Counted from the first letter of the stretch, positions 1 to 5,403 are shown. The stretch: DNA of 5,556 bases from JAPUIN01 sp041580375 (GCA_041580375.1 JBFGDZ010000196.1:1-5556), one strand, 5' to 3'. Translations and numbers: made by a program. Notes: generated by a model not told the origin, from the letters alone.

Positions 1-1241
1 CGGCGGCGCTCGTCGCCTGCTCCCTCGTCAACCCCTACGGAACGCGCCTCCTCGCCTTCCCCTTCCAGCTCACCGGGAGCGGCTTCATGGGCCAGGTCTA
101 CGAGTGGCTGCCACCGTTCGGGAGCGCCTTCGCCGCGACCTACATGGCCCGCCTCTACGTGGTCTGGGGGGCTCTCGGCATCGGCGTGACCGTGGCGGCG
201 CTCGTCGCCGCGCGGCGGCGCCGCCGACTGCCTCCCGGCGGGCTGGCGGCGCTCCTCCTGTTCGCCCTTCTCCTGGCGCTCTCCCTGCGGATGAACCGCA
301 ACGTCACTCTGTTCGCGCTCGGCACGTTCCCCGCGGTCGCGGCGCAGGCCACCTGGATCGCCCGCCGGCCGGAGCGGCCGCGCGCCGCGTCCCGCATCCT
401 CTGGATGTCCCCCGTTCTGCTTCTTCTGGCCGTCTGGTTCGGCGTCCGCGGGTACGCCTACAGTCCGACGACCCGGCGGGAGACCGGATTCGGGCTGGGG
501 TCGAAGATCGCCGTCGGCGCCGCCGACTACCTGCAGGCCCGGGGGATCCGGGGGAACGTCCTGAACACCTACGCCTCCGGCGCGTACCTGATCTACCGCT
601 TCTACCCGGAGATCCGCGTGGCGATGGACTCGCGCAACGATGTGTACGGGGAGTCGCTCTTCGCGTGGCACCAGCGCGCCCTGTCCGACCCGGACGAGAT
701 GAGGAGGATGATCGACCGGATCGACGCCGTCGCGATCTTCATCGAGTGGACGGTGAGCGGACGGATGGAGACGGCCGGCGCGATCCGAGCGCTCGGGGTC
801 TGGCATCCCGTCTACTTCGACGACGTCGCGGTGGTCTACCTGCGCGCGGACGGGGTCCACGCCGACGTCGTCGAGCGCGACGGCTACGCCGTGTTCGATC
901 CGGCGCTGTACTTCCCGGGACAATTGAGCCGCTCGAACGCCGCCCCCGCGCTCGAGGAAGCGGAGCGCGCGATCGCGGCGGGAGGCGCGCCGTACGTGGC
1001 GCGGGTCATGCGCTGCGACGCCCTGGCCGCCCTCGGCCGCGGCGAGGAGGCGCGCGAGGAGGAGGCGCGCATCCTGGCCGAGGCCCCGCCGCTGCACCAC
1101 ATCTACACCTACCTGGGGATCCTGCACCTCCGGCTCGGCGATCCGGGCTTCGCCGCCGATCGGTTCCGGCGCGCCCTGGCGCTCAACCCGCGATCGGAGG
1201 TGGCGCTGGAGGGGCTCCGGGAGGCGGGCGGAGCCCGCTGA
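1..1241 (+). CDS. Multi-pass membrane protein with C-terminal TPRs, GT-C glycosyltransferase-like (5' partial)
   Basis: The reading frame is open from the first complete codon at base 3, so the gene starts upstream. The ATG at 87 is internal, because the preceding codons already carry family-like sequence (NPYGTRLLAFPF). The visible part is 412 residues. Counting from the ATG at 87, hydrophobic membrane segments lie at about 23-42, 52-67, 73-92 and 105-120. A soluble domain follows, with GNVLNTYASGAYLIYR (156-171) and AMDSRNDVYG (179-188), then a PVYFDDVAVVYLR strand (241-253). Residues 303-380 form two TPR-like helical pairs, ending in GDPGFAADRFRRALALNP. Proteins with this order are usually annotated as glycosyltransferase-like or TPR proteins; the NPYG and D-x-R-x-D-x-Y-G elements recur in them. 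The diagnostic N-terminal catalytic loop is outside the window, so enzymatic activity is inferred and not shown. A 6-bp hairpin (1224-1238) overlaps the last codons, without a T tract. Confidence 0.72.
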   Translation, partial: AALVACSLVNPYGTRLLAFPFQLTGSGFMGQVYEWLPPFGSAFAATYMARLYVVWGALGIGVTVAALVAARRRRRLPPGGLAALLLFALLLALSLRMNRNVTLFALGTFPAVAAQATWIARRPERPRAASRILWMSPVLLLLAVWFGVRGYAYSPTTRRETGFGLGSKIAVGAADYLQARGIRGNVLNTYASGAYLIYRFYPEIRVAMDSRNDVYGESLFAWHQRALSDPDEMRRMIDRIDAVAIFIEWTVSGRMETAGAIRALGVWHPVYFDDVAVVYLRADGVHADVVERDGYAVFDPALYFPGQLSRSNAAPALEEAERAIAAGGAPYVARVMRCDALAALGRGEEAREEEARILAEAPPLHHIYTYLGILHLRLGDPGFAADRFRRALALNPRSEVALEGLREAGGAR

Positions 1242-1305
1242 TCGATCACGAAATCGTTCTGTCGCGATGTGCGCGGACGCGGCGCCTCCGCCGGCGAGCT
1301 GGGTC

Positions 1306-1328
1306 GCGCTGCGGGAGAGCCGCAGTGC
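1306..1328 (+). other. Intergenic hairpin upstream of the lipoprotein promoter
   Basis: Bases 1306-1314 can pair with 1320-1328 (nine pairs including one G-T wobble) around a GAGAG loop. It lies between the end of the membrane-protein gene and the promoter at 1352-1380. No T tract follows, so it is not a canonical intrinsic terminator. It could stabilise the 3' end of the upstream mRNA, or be chance in GC-rich DNA. The rest of the 1242-1351 spacer shows only a 10-base palindrome, TGATCGATCA, at 1239-1248. Confidence 0.3.
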
Positions 1329-1351
1329 CCGTCCGCCCCTTCAGGCCGCTG

Positions 1352-1380
1352 TTGCCCGGCACCGATCCCGCCGGTATACT
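1352..1380 (+). promoter_or_regulatory. Predicted sigma70-type promoter for the lipoprotein gene
   Basis: The -35 element is TTGCCC at 1352-1357 (4 of 6 to consensus) and the -10 is TATACT at 1375-1380 (5 of 6), with a 17-base spacer. Transcription should start near 1387, about 26 bases before the ATG at 1413, with GGAGG at 1397-1401 in between. The promoter lies inside the longer open frame that begins at 1269, which supports the later start. Confidence 0.6.
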
Positions 1381-1412
1381 CCCGGGAAGCCGCGTCGGAG
1401 GACGACGAAACG

Positions 1413-2063
1413 ATGATTGCATACGCCGGAAGAGCGCTCGCCTGCCTGCTGACGGCCGCCCTGTTCATGCTGATCGGCTGTCGCGGCGACGACGCCCGCA
1501 ACGTCCTCGGTCCGATCGTGGCCGACGTGACGATCCAGGACACCTCGGCGACCGACCCCGCTGTCTACCTGGACAGGTTCAGCGCGAGCAACGATCTCGT
1601 CACGATCGACGTCAGGATGCGGACGGCGTCGTCGGTCGATTTCGACGCCTTCAACATCGAGCTTCTGTTCGACCCGGGGCACATCCGGGTCAGCCAGGTC
1701 TTCGCCACCTCCACGCCGTTCGGATCGTGCGGAACCCTCATGAGCGGCTGCGCCACCGGGACCGGGTCTCCCGGCTGCCTGCCCTTCTGCTGCGCCAACG
1801 CCGTCGACGCGAACATCACCGGGGACCTGATCCTCGGCGTGAGCGCTCCGGCGGGGTGTACCGTGACGAGCGCGGCCGATCAGATCCTCACGCGGCTCGT
1901 CTTCATCGCGGCGGCGACCGGATCCAGCCGGCTCGCGTTCGTCGACGCCCCCGGCACCGGCGACTGCGAGGTCCTCATGGCCGACCCGATGACCCCGAAC
2001 ACGCTCATCGATCTGAACGTCCCCTGCCGGGACGGGATGGCCGAGTTCACCTCCACCCGCTAG
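1413..2063 (+). CDS. Cysteine-rich, cohesin-like lipoprotein
   Basis: This encodes 216 residues starting at ATG 1413. The start is chosen because GGAGG (1397-1401) lies 11 bases upstream, a promoter ends at 1380, and the protein then opens with a lipoprotein signal peptide. The frame is open back to 1269, but those 48 codons look non-coding. Residues 1-22 are a signal peptide with lipobox LIGC; Cys23 would be lipidated and the protein held on a membrane facing the periplasm or outside. Residues 36-210 have the rhythm of a cohesin-type beta sandwich: VTIDVRM (63-69), FDAFNIELLFDPGHIRVSQV (77-96), ITGDLILGVS (135-144) and ILTRLVFIAA (158-167). Cohesins bind dockerins in cellulosomes, but in many other bacteria such domains occur on surface proteins without a known partner, and no dockerin is visible here. 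Eight further cysteines (106, 113, 122, 126, 127, 149, 185, 205) are unusual for this fold and suggest disulfides. The precise role is unknown. Confidence 0.75.
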   Translation: MIAYAGRALACLLTAALFMLIGCRGDDARNVLGPIVADVTIQDTSATDPAVYLDRFSASNDLVTIDVRMRTASSVDFDAFNIELLFDPGHIRVSQVFATSTPFGSCGTLMSGCATGTGSPGCLPFCCANAVDANITGDLILGVSAPAGCTVTSAADQILTRLVFIAAATGSSRLAFVDAPGTGDCEVLMADPMTPNTLIDLNVPCRDGMAEFTSTR

Positions 2064-2083
2064 GAACCTGTCCCGGTATTGGG

Positions 2084-2106
2084 CCGCGCCGCGCGGCGCG
2101 GTTTAT
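2084..2106 (+). terminator. GC palindrome plus T tract, probable intrinsic terminator
   Basis: Bases 2084-2101 are a perfect 18-base palindrome (CCGCGCCGC followed by GCGGCGCGG). It can fold as a seven-pair stem with a GCGC loop, and TTTAT follows directly at 2102-2106. It starts 20 bases after the lipoprotein stop codon, which suits a terminator for that single-gene unit. The T tract is short. Confidence 0.55.
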
Positions 2107-2234
2107 GAGATACTTCCGGGTCCGGGCCGCCGCGTTCGTGACCCCGCAAGGCGCCGGCCGGCCCGGCCCGCGCGGGACCGGGGCGCGACGCGCGGAGGCA
2201 CCGCGGGACGAGCACGGTCCCGTCTCCCGTGCAT

Positions 2235-2243
2235 GGAGGAGGG
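2235..2243 (+). promoter_or_regulatory. Shine-Dalgarno that decides the start at 2245
   Basis: GGAGGAGGG runs up to two bases before the ATG at 2245; the GGAGG core at 2235-2239 has a five-base spacing. An in-frame ATG at 2233 lies immediately ahead of this purine run and lacks a comparable site of its own, so 2245 is preferred. GCACGG (2212-2217) and CCGTGC (2227-2232) can form a six-pair hairpin immediately upstream. Confidence 0.6.
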
Positions 2244-2244
2244 A

Positions 2245-2643
2245 ATGCAGGAAAAGGTCGTGGCGCACTACAAGAACGGCAGGACCCAGAGAGGGTACAC
2301 GCACGACTTCCAGCCCGACGTCGAGACATTCCACCTGCTGCCCAGCGAAGGGGGAGGCATACCCACTCAGGTGCGGCTCGACGATCTCAAGGCGCTCTTC
2401 TACGTGAAGGACTACGGCTCCATGCGCCGGCAGGTGGATCGCGCCAAGCGCTTCGGCGGCCCGCCGCCCAAGGGCCAGAAGACGATCGTCGAGTTTCGCG
2501 ACGGCGAGCAGATCTGGGGGTTCACGGAGGAGTACTCGGCGAACAGCCTCGGGTTCTACTTCGTGCCCGCCGATCCGCAGGAGAACAACACGCGCATTTT
2601 CATCGTCAACTCGTCCGTGAAGCAGATCAAGTTCGAGGATTGA
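2245..2643 (+). CDS. Small DUF6982-like protein with two tandem half-repeats
   Basis: This encodes 132 residues; a four-codon longer form from ATG 2233 is possible. There is no signal peptide or membrane segment, so it is probably cytoplasmic. The sequence resembles proteins annotated as DUF6982, recalled from family patterns and not from a search. It is an internal duplication. The first half runs from VVAHYKNGRTQRGYTHDF to LKALFYVKD, and the second from TIVEFRDGEQIWGFTEEY to VKQIKFED. Each half has the pattern hydrophobic-K/R-N/D-G, then G-x-T-x-x-F/Y, then F-x-L/F-x-P, then a final strand. This suggests two small beta-barrel modules with an SH3-, Sm- or PilZ-like look. A basic linker with GGPPPKGQK joins them. 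It is the first gene of a probable three-gene operon; the next ATG is 52 bases on. Molecular function is unknown; nothing catalytic is visible. Confidence 0.72.
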   Translation: MQEKVVAHYKNGRTQRGYTHDFQPDVETFHLLPSEGGGIPTQVRLDDLKALFYVKDYGSMRRQVDRAKRFGGPPPKGQKTIVEFRDGEQIWGFTEEYSANSLGFYFVPADPQENNTRIFIVNSSVKQIKFED

Positions 2644-2695
2644 TCCGGCGTCCGCCCCGCGGCCGCCGCGTCCCCGTCACAGGCAGAGGTGCCCG

Positions 2696-3163
2696 ATGAT
2701 CCGCCCGTTCCCGAACCGCTCCGCCCACCGTCAGATCCCGGCACGCGCGGCGTGCGCTGCCGCGCTCGTCCTCGCGCTGCTGGCATCCACGGGATCCGCC
2801 GGCGCCGCCGGCCAATCCGCGCGCTACAGGCTCGAGGCGAACAAATGGCTGTCGCTCGATCTCTCCGTCGTCGACGTGCGGGCGGAGCTCATCAAGTTTC
2901 ACTGGCCGTCCACGGTCATGGGGATCAAGACGGGCTACAAGGCGACCGTGAGGGTGAAGAACGAGTCGGTACGCCAGGTCGGGATCGGCATCGCCGTGGC
3001 GCTCTACGATCAGGACGCCCGTCTCGTCGGAGCCGGAACGACCGGAACCAAGCTGGGCACCGTGGACCCGGGGGACACGGCCGAGTTCAGCGTCGATTTC
3101 AATCACGCCACGCAGAGGCTCGAGCAGGCCTCTCAGTTCCACATTCTCCTGGAGGTCGGTTGA
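2696..3163 (+). CDS. Exported FxLyD/Ig-like protein of unknown function
   Basis: This encodes 155 residues from ATG 2696, with GAGGT at 2686-2690 five bases upstream. Residues 1 to about 38 form a Sec signal peptide: a basic start (R3, R8, R13, R17), a hydrophobic core AALVLALLA and a small-residue cleavage region around SAGAAG. There is no lipobox cysteine, so the mature protein is probably periplasmic or secreted. The mature part carries one beta-sandwich-like domain. ATVRVKNESVRQVGIGIAVA (83-102), ALYDQDARLVGA (102-113) and VDPGDTAEFSVDF (123-135) follow the N-x-S, LYD and PG-x-x-x-x-F pattern of FxLyD-type domains, which are small extracytoplasmic modules of uncertain role. It sits between the DUF6982-like gene and the PLP enzyme and is probably co-transcribed with both. 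No enzymatic motif is visible, and a partner cannot be named. Confidence 0.65.
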   Translation: MIRPFPNRSAHRQIPARAACAAALVLALLASTGSAGAAGQSARYRLEANKWLSLDLSVVDVRAELIKFHWPSTVMGIKTGYKATVRVKNESVRQVGIGIAVALYDQDARLVGAGTTGTKLGTVDPGDTAEFSVDFNHATQRLEQASQFHILLEVG

Positions 3164-3212
3164 TCGTTCCCGGACCGGCGCTTCGCGGTGCCGCGCCGGA
3201 GCCGATCCGCAT

Positions 3213-3221
3213 GAGGTGATC
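3213..3221 (+). promoter_or_regulatory. Extended Shine-Dalgarno that sets the PLP-enzyme start
   Basis: GAGGTGATC matches nine bases of the complement of the usual bacterial 16S rRNA 3' end. The GAGG core is eight bases before ATG 3225. This places the start at 3225. The GTG at 3216 (three codons longer) lies inside the ribosome-binding site itself and is unlikely to be used. Confidence 0.7.
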
Positions 3222-3224
3222 CGC

Positions 3225-4364
3225 ATGGGCATCGCGACCGACGCCATCCACGCGGGGGTACGGCCGGATCCGAGCACCGGCGCCGTCATGACCCCCATTT
3301 ACCAGACCTCGACATACGTCTACGAGGCCCTCGGCCGGGGCAAGGGCTACGACTACGCGCGTTCGATCAATCCGACGCGCTCGGCCCTGGAGGAGAACGT
3401 CAGGGTGCTCGAGGGGGGCGTCGCGGCCTACGCGTTCGCCTCCGGCATGGCCGGGATCACCGCGGTCATGGCGTTGCTGAAGAGCGGCGACCACGTGGTC
3501 GTGAGCGACAACGTCTACGGGGGCACCTACCGGCTGTTCTCGAAGGTGTTGGAGGATTACGGACTGCGGTTCTCCTTCGTCGACACCTCTTCGGTTGATC
3601 GCCTGGCAGGCGCTGTCCGCGCGGACACACGCATGGTCTATGTCGAGACGCCGACCAATCCGATCATGACGCTCACCGACATCGAGGCGACCGCCGCGTT
3701 CTGTCGCGAGCGCGGGCTCATCTCGGTCGTCGACAACACGTTCCTGACGCCCTGCCTGCAGCAGCCGCTGAGGCTGGGAGCGGACGTCGTCGTCCACAGC
3801 ACGACGAAGTACCTCAACGGCCATTCGGACAGCGTGGGCGGCGCCGTCGTCCTGGCCCGCCCGGAGCACGCCGAGCGGATCAAGTTCGTGCAGAATTCCG
3901 CCGGGGCGATCCTCGGTCCCTTCGATGCGTGGCTCGTTCTCCGGGGCATCAAGACGCTGCCGCTCCGCATGCGCGCCCACGAGTCGAACGGGCGAGAAGT
4001 GGCCCGCTTCCTCGAATCGCATCCAAAGATCAAGAGAGTCCTCTATCCCGGACTCCCCTCCCACCCGCAGCACGACCTGGCCAGGCGCCAGGCGAGCGGG
4101 TTCGGCGGCATGGTCTCGTTCGTGCTGAAGAACGCCGGCCGCGCGGAGGGCTTCTTCAATCGCCTGCGGCTGTGCGCGCTGGCCGAGAGCCTGGGCGGCG
4201 TCGAGACGCTCGTCTGCCAGCCGTCCACCATGACCCACGCATCCGTCCCGAAGGAGGATCGCGAGCGCCTGGGCATCACCGACGGCCTGGCCCGCATCTC
4301 GACCGGATGCGAGGACGTCGAGGACATCATCGCCGACCTCGATCAGGCGCTTCGGGGCGCCTGA
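3225..4364 (+). CDS. Cystathionine gamma-synthase/lyase-family PLP enzyme
   Basis: This 379-residue protein has the full usual length for the Cys/Met-metabolism PLP family. Such enzymes are cytoplasmic tetramers that make or break C-S bonds: O-acyl-homoserine plus cysteine to cystathionine, or cystathionine/cysteine/methionine elimination. The PLP lysine is Lys195 in HSTTKYLNGHSD. Asp170 in VVDNTF should pair with the pyridine nitrogen. Tyr44 and Arg46 in YDYARSINPT should reach the phosphate of the neighbouring subunit. Tyr98 in YGGTYRL stacks on the ring. Arg357 in ARISTGCED should bind substrate carboxylate. The SLGGVETL segment has Glu where cystathionine beta-lyase usually has an aromatic residue nearby, and Asp43 precedes the YAR motif. 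Together these favour a gamma-synthase or gamma-lyase (metB/mccB type), but substrate specificity cannot be settled from sequence alone. It is the last gene of the probable operon, with no other methionine gene nearby. Confidence 0.93.
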   Translation: MGIATDAIHAGVRPDPSTGAVMTPIYQTSTYVYEALGRGKGYDYARSINPTRSALEENVRVLEGGVAAYAFASGMAGITAVMALLKSGDHVVVSDNVYGGTYRLFSKVLEDYGLRFSFVDTSSVDRLAGAVRADTRMVYVETPTNPIMTLTDIEATAAFCRERGLISVVDNTFLTPCLQQPLRLGADVVVHSTTKYLNGHSDSVGGAVVLARPEHAERIKFVQNSAGAILGPFDAWLVLRGIKTLPLRMRAHESNGREVARFLESHPKIKRVLYPGLPSHPQHDLARRQASGFGGMVSFVLKNAGRAEGFFNRLRLCALAESLGGVETLVCQPSTMTHASVPKEDRERLGITDGLARISTGCEDVEDIIADLDQALRGA

Positions 4365-4369
4365 GCCCG

Positions 4370-4397
4370 CCCCCGCCCGGCACCGGGCGCCCGGGGG
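4370..4397 (+). terminator. GC-rich hairpin after the PLP-enzyme gene
   Basis: CGCCCGG (4374-4380) and CCGGGCG (4383-4389) are exact complements around CA. An outer pairing, CCCCCG (4370-4375) with CGGGGG (4392-4397), can extend or compete with it. It begins six bases after the stop codon. There is no T tract beyond TT at 4398-4399, which belong to the next promoter, so termination would be weak or factor-assisted. Confidence 0.35.
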
Positions 4398-4426
4398 TTG
4401 AAGCGGCCTCCCCGCGCCGCTAGAAT
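4398..4426 (+). promoter_or_regulatory. Predicted sigma70-type promoter for the exported-protein gene
   Basis: The -35 is TTGAAG at 4398-4403 (4 of 6) and the -10 is TAGAAT at 4421-4426 (5 of 6), separated by 17 bases. Transcription would start near 4433, giving a leader of about 58 bases before ATG 4491. The -35 abuts the hairpin at 4370-4397. Confidence 0.55.
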
Positions 4427-4490
4427 GGCGGCCCGGCGCGCCAATCCGGCCGCCGGCCGTAAGCGGGAAGACTGAGGCAGGGAGGATGGA

Positions 4491-4970
4491 ATGAGCATTC
4501 TCAGCACACGAATGGCCGTCCTGGCCCTGGTTTTCGGTTTGGCCACGGGACCGGTCGTCATGGCCCAGGACGAGCCTTCACTGTTCGGAGACGAGGAGGA
4601 GGAGACGCCGGAGGAGGAGGCGCCCCTCGTGAACGCGGGGCCTTCGGTTCCGGACCCGCCCCTGAGCAAACGCCTCGACTTCGATCGCTGGCGGCAGATG
4701 AGCGGTCGGGAGCGGCTGACCTTCGTCGAGGGGGCGGTCCAGACGCTGGAGGCGCTGGCCAGCAACCTGCGCGCGTCGATCCCCTCGGACGGGCGCATGC
4801 CGCCCGAGCAGCTCGCATTTCTGGTGAAGTTCGTCGGTGATCACCACCCGCGGCGGCCGCCCGCCATCTACCTGAAGGAGATGGACCGGATCTACCTCAC
4901 GGTCGAGGGCCAGAAGATGTCGATCTACGACTGCTTCCTGCTGGCGTTCAGGCGCCACAACCGCACCTGA
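4491..4970 (+). CDS. Small exported protein of unknown function with an acidic linker
   Basis: This encodes 159 residues from ATG 4491, with GGAGG at 4481-4485 five bases upstream. Residues 1-25 are a Sec signal peptide: R7, hydrophobic core MAVLALVFGLA, probable cleavage after VMA before QDEP. A strongly acidic, low-complexity stretch follows (DEEEETPEEE, 34-43), then a proline-rich segment to about residue 58. A compact, mostly helical domain occupies about 62-159, with FDRWRQMSGRERLTFVEGAV (64-83), a LEALASNLR helix, and MDRIYLTVEGQKMSIYDCFL (131-150). The single mature cysteine (148) rules out an internal disulfide. I do not recognise the family. It is a single-gene unit with its own promoter, convergent with cutA 14 bases beyond its stop. 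No catalytic pattern is evident. Confidence 0.7.
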   Translation: MSILSTRMAVLALVFGLATGPVVMAQDEPSLFGDEEEETPEEEAPLVNAGPSVPDPPLSKRLDFDRWRQMSGRERLTFVEGAVQTLEALASNLRASIPSDGRMPPEQLAFLVKFVGDHHPRRPPAIYLKEMDRIYLTVEGQKMSIYDCFLLAFRRHNRT

Positions 4971-4984
4971 GCTCGCCAGGAGGG

Positions 4985-5332
4985 TCACGATGGAGAAGCC
5001 GGCCGCCCCGGCCTGACGGCGCCGGCGACCCAGTCCAGATAACGGCGGTCGCCGCCGGACACCGGAAGGGCGAGGATCTCGGGGAGATCGTAGGAGTGCA
5101 GCTCCTGGATCGTTCGCTTGACCTCCTGCAGCGCGGGCGGCGTCGTCTTCACGACCATCAGCAGCTCGGCCTCGTCGCAGACCCTGCCCTCCCACCGGTA
5201 GATCGATCGGATCGACGGGATCAGATTGACGCAGGCGGCCAGCTCGCGCTCCACCAGCGCCCCGGCGATGCCGCGGCCCTCCTTTTCCGACGGCACCGTG
5301 CACAGAACGATGAGGACGTTCTCCCCTTTCAC
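4985..5332 (-). CDS. cutA: CutA divalent-cation tolerance protein
   Basis: This 115-residue protein is close to the usual CutA length of about 105-115. CutA proteins are small, very stable trimers with a ferredoxin-like fold related to PII signalling proteins. The E. coli gene was linked to copper tolerance, but the general role is unsettled. Family motifs appear in order: VLIVLCTVPS (6-15), ELAACVNLIP (30-39), SIYRWEG (43-49), ELLMVVKT (56-63), HSYDLPEILALPV (79-91) and YLDWV (98-102). Cys34 is the commonly conserved cysteine; Cys11 and Cys52 are additional. The tail AVRPGRPASPS is poorly conserved. The start is GTG at 5332-5330. An in-frame stop lies within the promoter -35 region, and no ATG, GTG or TTG comes between, so no longer form is likely. 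The next in-frame GTG (codon 13) would remove the first beta strand. Promoter placement suggests a leaderless mRNA. The gene is divergent from a phosphomutase gene. Confidence 0.95.
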   Translation of the reverse strand: MKGENVLIVLCTVPSEKEGRGIAGALVERELAACVNLIPSIRSIYRWEGRVCDEAELLMVVKTTPPALQEVKRTIQELHSYDLPEILALPVSGGDRRYLDWVAGAVRPGRPASPS

Positions 5333-5339
5333 GGGGCGG

Positions 5340-5369
5340 ATTATAGAAATCGCGATCTCGGTCTGTCAA
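5340..5369 (-). promoter_or_regulatory. Consensus sigma70 promoter for cutA
   Basis: On the minus strand, TTGACA (plus-strand 5369-5364) and TATAAT (5345-5340) are both exact consensus hexamers, with an 18-base spacer. Seven bases separate the -10 from the GTG start at 5332, so the expected start point falls on the G of the start codon, or one base before it. Such AT-bearing consensus elements stand out in this GC-rich sequence. Confidence 0.8.
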
Positions 5370-5403
5370 CGATGAGGCCGGCGCGCGGGGCGGGACACGA
5401 CCC

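Noticed and set aside
1239..1248. Palindrome TGATCGATCA at the end of the membrane-protein gene, as an operator
   Set aside because: A single ten-base palindrome with no second copy and no adjacent promoter; it is too short to support a binding-site call.
2106..2114. Possible extended -10 (TG-A-GATACT) for the DUF6982-like gene
   Set aside because: The hexamer matches only 4 of 6 and no -35 is present 16-18 bases upstream, where the terminator palindrome lies; it would give a leader of about 124 bases.
104..2407. A 767-codon open frame spanning the membrane-protein and lipoprotein genes
   Set aside because: Its translation is Arg/Pro/Gly/Ala-rich low-complexity sequence in an alternative frame of two recognisable genes, typical of GC-rich DNA.
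2656..2670. Short hairpin CGCGG-CCG-CCGCG between the first two operon genes
   Set aside because: It has only five pairs and a three-base loop, with no T tract; such stems are common by chance at this base composition.
3099..4238. A 379-codon minus-strand frame opposite the PLP enzyme
   Set aside because: The plus strand carries an unmistakable PLP-enzyme sequence with its catalytic lysine; the antisense product has no recognisable motifs.
5319..5347. Plus-strand promoter for the phosphomutase gene (TTCTCC-17-TATAGA)
   Set aside because: It matches 3 of 6 and 4 of 6 and overlaps the strong minus-strand cutA promoter, so it is probably a by-product of its A+T-rich elements.
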